A DNA stretch of 7,044 bases from an uncultured Clostridia bacterium (GCA_905236975.1 CAJOQU010000103.1:1-7044); one strand, 5' to 3'. Shown: positions 1-6,450, numbered from the stretch's first letter. A program made the numbers and translations. The notes: a model not told the origin generated them from the letters alone.

Positions 1-593
1 AGATCGTTGAACTTTTTGGGATCCTTCAAAAAATCCACGATTTCGGACATTTCTTCTTTTTCCTCATCCGCCCCCGCCACATCGGCGAAGGTGGTTTTTT
101 TGCGTCCGTCGGCTTTTTTGGCCTTGGATTTGCCAAAGCCCATGGTTTTATCGGTTCCCATGGAAGCATTCATGCGGCGCATAATAAAGATCCAGAAAAT
201 CACCATCACGGCAAGCATCAAAACCGTGGGAAGGATATTCATGAGCCATGCCGCCTGACCGCCGCTCTTATAATCGTATTTGATGATCTTATCCGTCCCG
301 GCGTTTTGTTGGTTGATTTCCATCAACGTATCGTTCACGTCATAGTAAAAGATGGACGGATCAGCCACGGTGTAATGGTAGGTTTTCCCGTCATCCCGCT
401 TAACGTAGGTCAGCTCGCCGCTGTAAAGATTCAGTTGAAATTCCGAAACCTCGTTGTTTTTGAACATCCCGATGATCTCGTAATACTTGGTTTCGACCGT
501 GGTTCTGGAAAGCCGCGAGACCGAAAAGACCGCCAAGATAAACACAATGGGAATAGCAATATATAACAGGACGTTTTTTAAATTCTTGTTCAA
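1..593 (-). CDS. ftsH: ATP-dependent zinc metalloprotease FtsH, N-terminal part (cut by window edge)
   Basis: FtsH is a membrane-anchored hexameric AAA+ protease that extracts and degrades misfolded membrane proteins and some regulators. Only the first 197 codons are present. They show a first membrane helix at about residues 8-26, an extracytoplasmic domain of about 90 residues, a second helix at about 115-138 (ending WIFIMRR), a Lys-rich linker, and the family hallmark TFADVAGADEEKEE (168-181) followed by EIVDFLKDPKKF. The Walker A, Walker B and HEXXH zinc site lie beyond the edge, so catalytic integrity cannot be judged. The start is TTG at 593: an AGGAG site (603-607) sits 9 bases upstream, and the next in-frame ATG (residue 43) would delete the first helix. 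It begins 18 bases after hpt, the usual Firmicute arrangement. The identification is firm. Confidence 0.95.
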   Translation of the reverse strand, partial: MNKNLKNVLLYIAIPIVFILAVFSVSRLSRTTVETKYYEIIGMFKNNEVSEFQLNLYSGELTYVKRDDGKTYHYTVADPSIFYYDVNDTLMEINQQNAGTDKIIKYDYKSGGQAAWLMNILPTVLMLAVMVIFWIFIMRRMNASMGTDKTMGFGKSKAKKADGRKKTTFADVAGADEEKEEMSEIVDFLKDPKKFND

Positions 594-609
594 GGGAGAA
601 TGCTCCTTT
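592..609 (-). promoter_or_regulatory. ftsH ribosome binding site inside a small hairpin
   Basis: On the minus strand the ftsH Shine-Dalgarno bases GGAG (603-606) can pair with CTCC (595-598) across a CATT tetraloop. A mismatch follows, then two more A-U pairs (608-609 with 592-593) that would reach the TTG start codon. The stem is only 4 strong pairs, so its stability is modest. A role in tuning ftsH translation is inference only. Confidence 0.4.
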
Positions 610-611
610 CC

Positions 612-1157
612 TTACTTATCGGCATAAACCTTCGGGGATAAAATGCCGACATAAGGTAAATTTCTGTATTTTTCATTGTAGTCCAGGCCGTAGCCGACCA
701 CAAATTCATCCGGAATGACCTTGCCCACATATTCCGCCTGGATATTCGCACGGCGGTTAGTCGGTTTATCCAAAAACGTGCAAACACGGATGCTGGCGGC
801 ATTGCGGTCAATCAAAATATTTTTTAAATATTCCAGGGTAATGCCGGAATCCAAAATATCCTCTACCAGCAAGATATCACAGCCGTCGGGATTGATGTCC
901 AAATCCTTTTTGAACTTCACCACACCGGTCGTTTTGACGCCGCTGTAAGAAGAGACCGCCATAAAATCGATCTGGCAGTCGCAGGTGATATAGCGCAGCA
1001 GGTCAGCCATAAACACAATGGCGCCTTTCAGCACGCTGACCAACAACAGCTTTTTCCCCGCATAGTCTTTGGAAATTTGAGCGCCAAGGCGCCGGCAGAT
1101 TTCGCGGGCTTCCTCCTCGGATACCAAAATTCTTTCCACATCCGGATGCATTGTCAT
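612..1157 (-). CDS. hpt: hypoxanthine phosphoribosyltransferase
   Basis: This 181-residue cytoplasmic enzyme transfers phosphoribose from PRPP to hypoxanthine (and usually guanine), making IMP or GMP in purine salvage. The length matches bacterial HPRTs. Visible motifs are the SVLKGA loop (41-46), which contacts pyrophosphate; the PRPP signature VEDILDSGIT (98-107), with E99/D100 expected to hold the ribose hydroxyls and D103 the expected general acid/base; DKP with K131, expected to contact the purine O6; and the C-terminal block EFVVGYGLDYNEKYRNLPYV (151-170). The ATG at 1157 is chosen because an AAAGGGG ribosome site (1168-1174) lies 10 bases upstream; the ATG at 1151 would be 16 bases away. 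That ribosome site overlaps the last codons of tilS, with only 5 bases between the genes. The hpt-ftsH pairing is classic for Firmicutes. Specificity for hypoxanthine versus guanine is not decided by the sequence alone. Confidence 0.95.
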   Translation of the reverse strand: MTMHPDVERILVSEEEAREICRRLGAQISKDYAGKKLLLVSVLKGAIVFMADLLRYITCDCQIDFMAVSSYSGVKTTGVVKFKKDLDINPDGCDILLVEDILDSGITLEYLKNILIDRNAASIRVCTFLDKPTNRRANIQAEYVGKVIPDEFVVGYGLDYNEKYRNLPYVGILSPKVYADK

Positions 1158-1162
1158 CTTTT

Positions 1163-2482
1163 TTAATCCCCTTTATTTCTATCATTCACACGCGAGACCT
1201 GAATTATCACAGCGTGTTGTGTGTTTTTGGTGACAGCACAGCGCGCCGCCGCGCCGATTTCGCTGACCCAAATCACGCCTTTTTCATCTGCAATCACAGG
1301 AAGAACCGCCCGAAGACTCACGGGAATATGATATTCGTTGAACAGCTTTTTCAGCGTTTTAGTGCCGTTTGTGCCCGCAAGACGCATGGCGTCGCCGGGC
1401 AGTCTTGTTCTCACTACCGATTTTCCTATTATTTTATCACAGTCAAGCGAATTTTTTAATAACAAATTATGAACATTTTGATTATTTGTAAAAAAATCAT
1501 GAATAACCGGTTGAAGCGTAACGGTATATGCCCCATCGCCGGACTTTTTTTCCACATACAGCCGGCGGCCGGCCGACACGGCCGAATGGTTTCCGGGCAG
1601 GCTGACCCTGCCGCTTTTGGCAGTTAAACCGCAAAGCTGTTCCATGTGTTGATTATCAAGCGGAATATCGGGCAGTTGCCGTTCAAAAAAGAGCTTGACC
1701 ACTCGCCTTAACACCGGCTCGGGCAGTTCCTCAATGCCGTCAAGCAGCAAGGTATCCTCTTGAAGGCGGTCGCTAAGCGCCTGACCGGCAAGATCGGAAA
1801 GATACTGCTCATCCTTTGCAAGATTCGCCGACATCCGCCGGGCGGCCAAAGCGGCCGCGGGATTGATTGCTTTCAGCACCGGCACCGCATAATGGCGAAT
1901 GCGGTTGCGGGTATAGGCGTCTGACAAATTGGTACTGTCGGTCACGAAGTCAATTTTCTTTTCATCACAGTAATGCTCCACCTGTTCGCGTGTGCAGTCG
2001 ATCATCGGGCGGATAAACCGCTCCCGCTTTGGGGGAATGCCGCACAGACCTTTCAGCGTAGCGCCGCGGGTCAGGTTCAACAACACCGTCTCCAAATGAT
2101 CGTCAGCGGTGTGCGCGGTGGCGACTGCGTCACACGGCAGGGACTCAAAAAAGCGATAGCGTACCTCCCTTGCGGCAAGTTCTTCGCTGATTTTATTGAT
2201 CCGTGCATAGGCCGGCACATCCTGCCGTTCGGTTATGATCGGCACGCCCAGTTTTTCGCAGGCCGCTTTCACAAAAGCTTCGTCCCGGTCGGCCTCCGCG
2301 CCGCGGATCATGTGGTTTAAGTGCGCGGCCGAAAGGGTAAACCCAAAGGTCTCACGCAGGTCCCACAGCACATGCAAAAGCGTCATGGAGTCCGCCCCGC
2401 CCGACAGCGCGACGCAAAGCGTGGAGACGCCGTCAAGCAAATGGTAACGCCGAATGGTCGATAAAACCGTCTTTTCCATCAT
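1163..2482 (-). CDS. tilS: tRNA(Ile)-lysidine synthetase TilS
   Basis: TilS converts the wobble cytidine (C34) of the CAU-anticodon tRNA-Ile into lysidine using ATP and lysine, so that the tRNA reads AUA as isoleucine. It is normally essential. The 439-residue protein has the N-type ATP pyrophosphatase domain with the PP-loop SGGADS (27-32), AAHLNHMIRG (52-61), the HTADDHLET block (124-132) and TRNRIRH (191-197). A middle helical domain follows, then the C-terminal TilS domain (about 355-435) with RLPGDAMRL and GTKTLKKLFNEYHIP (372-386). It is full length with all core motifs. The start at 2482 overlaps the dnaB stop (ATGA, 4 bases); a weak GGTGG site lies 10 bases upstream. The immediately adjacent ATG at 2479 is the alternative, so translational coupling to dnaB is likely. 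An AT-rich stretch (about 1420-1500) encodes the linker before the C-terminal domain. Confidence 0.94.
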   Translation of the reverse strand: MMEKTVLSTIRRYHLLDGVSTLCVALSGGADSMTLLHVLWDLRETFGFTLSAAHLNHMIRGAEADRDEAFVKAACEKLGVPIITERQDVPAYARINKISEELAAREVRYRFFESLPCDAVATAHTADDHLETVLLNLTRGATLKGLCGIPPKRERFIRPMIDCTREQVEHYCDEKKIDFVTDSTNLSDAYTRNRIRHYAVPVLKAINPAAALAARRMSANLAKDEQYLSDLAGQALSDRLQEDTLLLDGIEELPEPVLRRVVKLFFERQLPDIPLDNQHMEQLCGLTAKSGRVSLPGNHSAVSAGRRLYVEKKSGDGAYTVTLQPVIHDFFTNNQNVHNLLLKNSLDCDKIIGKSVVRTRLPGDAMRLAGTNGTKTLKKLFNEYHIPVSLRAVLPVIADEKGVIWVSEIGAAARCAVTKNTQHAVIIQVSRVNDRNKGD

Positions 2483-3849
2483 CGAAATACATCCACCGAG
2501 GTAAACCTTGTAAATTGACCGTCCCAATGCAGGTCGATGGTGCCGGTCTCGCCGTGGCGGTTTTTGGCCACAATGCACTGCGACTGCGATTGATCGCTGT
2601 GGTCTTCCTCGTCTGACTTTTCAGAATCGTAATACGATTCGCGGTATAAGAACAGCACGATATCGGCGTCCTGCTCAATGGAGCCGGATTCGCGCAGGTC
2701 GGAAAGCATGGGTTTGTGCGACTTACCCTTGGCCTCGGTTCCACGGGAAAGCTGGGCGCAGGCGATTACCGGCACCTTCAGTTCTTTGGCCATGATTTTA
2801 AGACTGCGGGTAATCTCCGACACCTCCTGCACACGGTTTTCGGTGGCGCGTGCCGAACGCATGAGCCCCAAATAGTCCACCACCACTAAATCCACCTTTT
2901 TCATGCGGCGCAATTTTGCCTTCATTTCGGGTACGGTGATGGCCGAAGTCTCGTCAAAATAAATTTCGGCTTTGGAAAGATTCTCGCCCGCTTGTGCTAA
3001 TCTTGTCCACTCGTTGCTGTCAAGCTCGCCGGTGCGGAGCTTTTCACTATTCACGCCCGCCTCGCTGGAAAGCATACGCTGTGCCAGCTGGTCACGGGTC
3101 ATTTCCAGCGAAAAGAAGCAAACCGTTCGACCGGTGTTTACGGCAACATTGCGTGCAATGTTCAAAGCAAACGAGGTTTTGCCCATGCCGGGACGTGCGC
3201 CCAAAATAATCAGATCGGATTTATTAAGCCCCGTGATCATGCGGTCAAGGTCGCTGATACCGGATGGAATACCGATATAATCCTCCCTTGTTTCGGGGTC
3301 GGAAATTTTGGCCAGGCGATCGTAGGTCTCGGTCTCAATGACCTGTTTAATATGGGTAAGACCGCTGATCTCCCGCCCTTGGCGAATTTCATAAATACGT
3401 TGCTCCGCCGCGTCAAGCAAGGTGCCGGAATCCACGGCGTTTTCGTTGATATCTTTAATAATGTCCTGCGCGGCGGTCATCAGGGCGCGTGCATAGTAAC
3501 GCTCCCGAATAATGGCAACGTATGTAAGTACGTTCTCCGGCGAGGGAACCATCTGTACCAACTGGGTCAGGTAGGCCTTGCCGCCGGCCTCGTCATATAC
3601 GCCGTCACGCTTTAAGCGTTCCAACAGCGAAACAAAATCGATGGTCTGGCTCAGCTCATACATCTCCGCCATGGTGGTGTAAAGCTCTTTGTGCTGCGGA
3701 ATATAAAAATATTCAGGTTTTACCTGCGAGGCAATCTCGTTAAAAGCCTTAGGGTCAATGATAACCGAGCCCAGCACCGCCTGCTCGGCCTCTACCGAAT
3801 AGGGCAGACGCCCGCCGTCAAGATCGTATACCAAATTTTCGGCACTCAT
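2479..3849 (-). CDS. dnaB: replicative DNA helicase DnaB (called DnaC in Bacillus subtilis)
   Basis: DnaB is the hexameric 5'-3' helicase that unwinds DNA at the replication fork and binds primase through its N-terminal domain. The 456-residue protein is complete. The N-terminal domain spans about 14-115 (PYSVEAEQAVLGSVI), a linker helix leads to about 190, and the RecA-like motor follows. The motor has Walker A GARPGMGKTS (217-226, K224/T225), FSLEM with the expected catalytic E249, Walker B LVVVDYLGLM (321-330, D325), the AQLSR loop (365-369), LSDLRESGSIEQDADIV (382-398) and AKNRHG with the arginine-finger candidate R431. No intein interrupts it. Residues 409-424 form an acidic/polar Ser-Asp-Glu-Gln patch ahead of the finger motif. 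The start at 3849 has GGAG (3857-3860) 7 bases upstream, formed by the last codons of rplI, with a gap of 4 bases. The 3' end overlaps tilS. Confidence 0.97.
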   Translation of the reverse strand: MSAENLVYDLDGGRLPYSVEAEQAVLGSVIIDPKAFNEIASQVKPEYFYIPQHKELYTTMAEMYELSQTIDFVSLLERLKRDGVYDEAGGKAYLTQLVQMVPSPENVLTYVAIIRERYYARALMTAAQDIIKDINENAVDSGTLLDAAEQRIYEIRQGREISGLTHIKQVIETETYDRLAKISDPETREDYIGIPSGISDLDRMITGLNKSDLIILGARPGMGKTSFALNIARNVAVNTGRTVCFFSLEMTRDQLAQRMLSSEAGVNSEKLRTGELDSNEWTRLAQAGENLSKAEIYFDETSAITVPEMKAKLRRMKKVDLVVVDYLGLMRSARATENRVQEVSEITRSLKIMAKELKVPVIACAQLSRGTEAKGKSHKPMLSDLRESGSIEQDADIVLFLYRESYYDSEKSDEEDHSDQSQSQCIVAKNRHGETGTIDLHWDGQFTRFTSVDVFR

Positions 3850-3853
3850 ACGG

Positions 3854-4294
3854 TTACTCCGTGACCGTAACGGTCAGCTTGGCCACAATGCCCTGATACA
3901 GCTTGATTTCGGCCGTGTAATCGCCGAAATTTTTGATATCGGCCACAGTCATCTTTTTGCGATCCACCTCAATACCGAGGGCGTTTTTGATTTCGGCGGC
4001 GATCTCTTTGGATGTGACCGAACCGAACAATCTGCCACCCGTTCCCGCCTTGGCATGAATACAGACGGTTTTACCGTTCAAAGCCGCGGCGGTCTTTTTT
4101 GCGGCGTCGATTTCCTCCTGCTTATGGTGTGCCTTGGCTTGCTCACGGTTTTTCAGTTCGTTCAAAGCGGCATTATCCGCCTCGACTGCCAGCTTTTTCG
4201 GAAAAAGGAAATTCCGGGCATAGCCGTCCGACACCTGGCACAACTCGCCCTTTTTGCCGTGCCCTTTGACGTCCTGTAATAATACGACCTTCAT
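3854..4294 (-). CDS. rplI: 50S ribosomal protein L9
   Basis: L9 binds 23S rRNA near the base of the L1 stalk and extends away from the ribosome; it affects frame maintenance. The 146-residue protein has the family layout: an RNA-binding N-domain (about 1-50) starting MKVVLLQDVKGHGKKG and containing the signature DGYARNFLFPKKLAVEA (23-39), a charged connecting helix (about 41-74), and a C-domain (about 75-146) with GGRLFGSVTSKEIA (86-99). The start is set at the ATG at 4294, because the AGGAGG site (4301-4306) is then 6 bases away and the protein begins with the canonical MKV. The ATG at 4300 directly abuts AGGAGG and would add Met-Asn. The gene follows RNase J after 10 bases and precedes dnaB by 4; rplI next to dnaB is common in Firmicutes. 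Confidence 0.97.
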   Translation of the reverse strand: MKVVLLQDVKGHGKKGELCQVSDGYARNFLFPKKLAVEADNAALNELKNREQAKAHHKQEEIDAAKKTAAALNGKTVCIHAKAGTGGRLFGSVTSKEIAAEIKNALGIEVDRKKMTVADIKNFGDYTAEIKLYQGIVAKLTVTVTE

Positions 4295-4300
4295 GTTCAT

Positions 4301-4306
4301 CCTCCT
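4301..4306 (-). promoter_or_regulatory. rplI ribosome binding site overlapping the rnj stop codon
   Basis: A perfect AGGAGG on the minus strand lies 6 bases before the ATG at 4294 and shares two bases (A and G) with the TAG stop of rnj (4305-4307). Its position rules against the upstream ATG at 4300, which would have zero spacing. The overlap means ribosomes finishing rnj cover the rplI site, so the two genes may be translationally coupled. Confidence 0.85.
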
Positions 4307-6155
4307 AAATTTCCATGATAATGGGTAGGATCATGGGACTTCTTCTGGTTTTATTGGTAATAAAACGGGAAACCCGTTCTTTAATGCGTGTTTTGATGGT
4401 CATCCAATCGCGAAGGTCATCGTAATAGCAGCGTTCCAAAATGCTTAGCACCAGTTCGCGAAGTTCTTTTATAAGTTCCTCGGATTCCTTTACATAAATG
4501 AACCCACGGGTGACCACATCCGGTCCCGCCAAAACCTCGCGGGTGACCGAATCAATTGAAACCGCAACGATGATGATGCCGTCATCCGCCAAGTGCTTGC
4601 GGTCACGCAGAACGATACTGCCGACATCGCCCACGCCGAGGCCGTCTACCAGTACTCTGCCCGCCTGAACCGTTTCGCTTGACTTTAAAGAAGATTTTGT
4701 CAGCTCGATCACATCACCGTTTTCAGCAATCAAAATATTTTGATCGGGAATGCCCATTTGGCGCGCCAAACCCGCGTGCTTGATCAAATGCTTTTGCTCC
4801 CCGTGCAGGGGGATAAAGTATTTCGGCTTGGTCAGAGACATCATCATTTTCAGTTCTTCCTGACAAGCATGACCGGACACATGCACGTCATACATCCGTT
4901 CATAAATTACATTGGCACCGCGCTTGATCAGTTCATTGACCACGCGGCCGACCAGTTTTTCATTCCCGGGAATGGGTGTGGCGGAGATGATGAACATATC
5001 CCCCGGGATGATCTCGACCTGGCGATGCTCGGAAAAGGCAATACGGTGCAGTGCCGAAAGAGGCTCACCTTGACTGCCGGTGGTTACAATAACCAGTTCG
5101 CCGGGAAGGTAATTTCTGATCATGTCGATTTCAATCAACACATTGTTGGGAATTTTTAAATATCCCAGCTGCGACGCCACCGTGACCACATTGATCATAC
5201 TGCGGCCCGAGACCGCAACCTTGCGGCCGCAGCGCACAGCCTCATCTATGATCTGCTGGATGCGGTGGATATTTGACGAAAAGGTCGCCACGATGATGCG
5301 GTTATCCCCCGCCTTTTTAAACAGATTGGAAAAGGACTCGCCCACAATGCGTTCCGACGCGGTAAAGCCCGGGCGCTCGGCGTTGGTAGAGTCGGACAAC
5401 AACGCCAGCACGCCTTTTTTGCCAAGCTCGCCCAAGCGCCCCATATCAATAACATAATCATCAATGGGAGTGGTATCGATCTTAAAGTCGCCGGTCTGCA
5501 CCACCGTGCCCGCACCGCAGGTAATGGCGAAGCCCACCGCGTCCGGAATGGAATGGTTGACGTGGATCAGTTCAATTTCAAACTTGCCAAGCTTAATTTT
5601 ATCGCCGGGCTTGACCACATTCAAATTGGCGTCGGCCAACAGCCGGTGCTCCTGTAATTTTCCTTCAATAAGCCCAATGGTCAACCGCGTGGCGTAAATG
5701 GGCAGGTTAAAATTGCAAAGCAGGTACGGAATGGCCCCGATGTGGTCTTCGTGACCGTGCGTCACCACAAGACCTTTGATTTTATCTTTATTTTCCAACA
5801 CATAGGTGAAATCGGGAATCACAATATCAATTCCCGGCATTTCCTCATCGGGGAAAGACATACCGCAGTCCACCAAAAACATATCGCCGTCGTACTCGTA
5901 CAGGGTGATGTTTTTGCCGATTTCGCCCAGTCCCCCAAGGGGGATAATGCGAAGGGGCTTGCTTGCTTTTTTTTCATAGTGCCTGTGCTGACCGCCTGCC
6001 GTTTTACGCTGTGAAGGCGGGGTTTTCGGCTTTCTTGCGGCGGAGTTCGCCGCCTCTTTTTTTGCGGGCGCTTTGCTTCCGGCCGGTTTTTTATACCGGT
6101 TTTGTGTATTTTTATGTGAACGATTCACATGATTCTTTTCTTCTTTTTCATCCAT
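4305..6155 (-). CDS. rnj: ribonuclease J with basic N-terminal extension
   Basis: RNase J is a metallo-beta-lactamase/beta-CASP nuclease with 5'-3' exonuclease and endonuclease activity, central to mRNA turnover and rRNA maturation in Firmicutes. The 616-residue protein has its core from about residue 68: PLGGLGEIGKN (72-82), the zinc motif HGHEDHIG (133-140), HVNHSIPDAVG (198-208), TGDFKID (221-227), SDSTNAERPG (254-263), the beta-CASP segment FSSNIHRIQQ (292-301), SGHA (427-430) and PLHGEQ (449-454), then the C-terminal domain (about 485-616). The metal ligands all appear present. Residues 1-67 are an added low-complexity tail rich in Lys, Arg, Ala and Pro. B. subtilis enzymes are about 555 residues, so the tail accounts for the extra length. 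The ATG at 6155 has GGAGG (6167-6171) 11 bases upstream. J1 versus J2 type cannot be assigned. It is the first gene of the operon. Confidence 0.95.
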   Translation of the reverse strand: MDEKEEKNHVNRSHKNTQNRYKKPAGSKAPAKKEAANSAARKPKTPPSQRKTAGGQHRHYEKKASKPLRIIPLGGLGEIGKNITLYEYDGDMFLVDCGMSFPDEEMPGIDIVIPDFTYVLENKDKIKGLVVTHGHEDHIGAIPYLLCNFNLPIYATRLTIGLIEGKLQEHRLLADANLNVVKPGDKIKLGKFEIELIHVNHSIPDAVGFAITCGAGTVVQTGDFKIDTTPIDDYVIDMGRLGELGKKGVLALLSDSTNAERPGFTASERIVGESFSNLFKKAGDNRIIVATFSSNIHRIQQIIDEAVRCGRKVAVSGRSMINVVTVASQLGYLKIPNNVLIEIDMIRNYLPGELVIVTTGSQGEPLSALHRIAFSEHRQVEIIPGDMFIISATPIPGNEKLVGRVVNELIKRGANVIYERMYDVHVSGHACQEELKMMMSLTKPKYFIPLHGEQKHLIKHAGLARQMGIPDQNILIAENGDVIELTKSSLKSSETVQAGRVLVDGLGVGDVGSIVLRDRKHLADDGIIIVAVSIDSVTREVLAGPDVVTRGFIYVKESEELIKELRELVLSILERCYYDDLRDWMTIKTRIKERVSRFITNKTRRSPMILPIIMEI

Positions 6156-6166
6156 TAAATACAAAT

Positions 6167-6171
6167 CCTCC
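6167..6171 (-). promoter_or_regulatory. rnj ribosome binding site
   Basis: GGAGG on the minus strand is 11 bases before the ATG at 6155. The spacing is a little long but it is the only good site nearby, and it decides the start: the longer in-frame reading from a TTG at 6290 has no Shine-Dalgarno and would be translated from inside the leader hairpins. Confidence 0.7.
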
Positions 6172-6197
6172 AAACAAACAAAAATGATAAGGCCGAT

Positions 6198-6229
6198 AAA
6201 AGCCGAAACGCGCCTAAGGCTCGGCTTTT
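6198..6229 (-). promoter_or_regulatory. two-tier hairpin in the rnj leader, possible attenuator
   Basis: A 9-base perfect inverted repeat (6198-6206 with 6221-6229, core GCCGA/TCGGC flanked by A4/T4) encloses a smaller GCC-TAA-GGC hairpin (6212-6220). Read on the minus strand, the 3' arm ends in TTTT followed by ATC, so it resembles a weak intrinsic terminator about 85-115 bases after the predicted transcript start and 43 bases before the rnj start. It could attenuate the operon, protect the 5' end or be a binding site for RNase J itself. Read on the plus strand it is followed by five Ts, but no plus-strand gene needs a terminator here. The structure is seen; the function is inferred. Confidence 0.5.
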
Positions 6230-6319
6230 TCAGCAACAATAAAGCTGTGTCATTTTTCGACAACCAGCCAAAATATCGCTTCACACCCAAAGCAATATAA
6301 AATACAAGTATTCAAAATT

Positions 6320-6349
6320 ATTTTAACTTCCCGACTAAGACCTTGTCAA
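6320..6349 (-). promoter_or_regulatory. sigma-A-type promoter for the rnj-rplI-dnaB-tilS-hpt-ftsH operon
   Basis: On the minus strand a perfect -35 TTGACA (6344-6349) is followed after 18 bases by TAAAAT (6320-6325), which matches the -10 consensus at five of six positions. Transcription should start near 6313, giving a leader of about 155 bases before rnj. The flanking DNA is AT-rich. No comparable promoter was found between the downstream genes, where spacing is too short. Confidence 0.8.
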
Positions 6350-6373
6350 GAAATTTATCCTTTCATCCATGCG

Positions 6374-6410
6374 AAAAGCGGCGGCGGGCAGAAATTTTTT
6401 GCCCCTCGCC
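6374..6410 (-). terminator. candidate intrinsic terminator after the membrane-protein gene
   Basis: On the minus strand GGCG (6407-6410) pairs with CGCC (6380-6383), and inside it GGGCA (6400-6404) pairs with TGCCC (6386-6390) around an A/T-rich loop, with a small internal mismatch. GC follows, then four Ts (6374-6377). The GC-rich stem is sound but the T run is short and offset. Its placement between the membrane-protein stop (6451) and the rnj promoter (6320-6349) supports the call. Confidence 0.45.
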
Positions 6411-6450
6411 AAGTACTATTACCAAAAAAAGCCAAATCTATGCAAGGCGA

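Noticed and set aside
306..566. Plus-strand open frame opposite ftsH, and similar frames opposite hpt, tilS and dnaB.
   Set aside because: All are antisense to firmly identified genes, with no plausible promoter, ribosome site or recognisable protein.
2483..2578. A longer tilS reading from 2578 adding 32 residues.
   Set aside because: The extra residues lie wholly within dnaB coding sequence and do not resemble TilS; the family starts shortly before the PP-loop, as the 2482 start gives.
4740..5159. A 139-codon plus-strand open frame opposite rnj.
   Set aside because: It lies entirely antisense to conserved RNase J coding sequence, matches no family I recognise, and is the expected shadow of a moderately GC-rich gene.
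6156..6290. A 45-residue in-frame extension of RNase J from a TTG at 6290, containing a hydrophobic stretch (FIGLIIFVCL) that looks like a signal or membrane anchor.
   Set aside because: It has no Shine-Dalgarno, is translated from the leader hairpin, and starts only about 23 bases after the predicted transcript start. A cytoplasmic nuclease needs no anchor. The ATG at 6155 with GGAGG is better.
6426..6450. Run of seven Ts (minus strand) soon after the membrane-protein stop as its terminator.
   Set aside because: Only a 3-base GCC/GGC pairing precedes the run, too weak for an intrinsic terminator; the hairpin at 6374-6410 is the better candidate.
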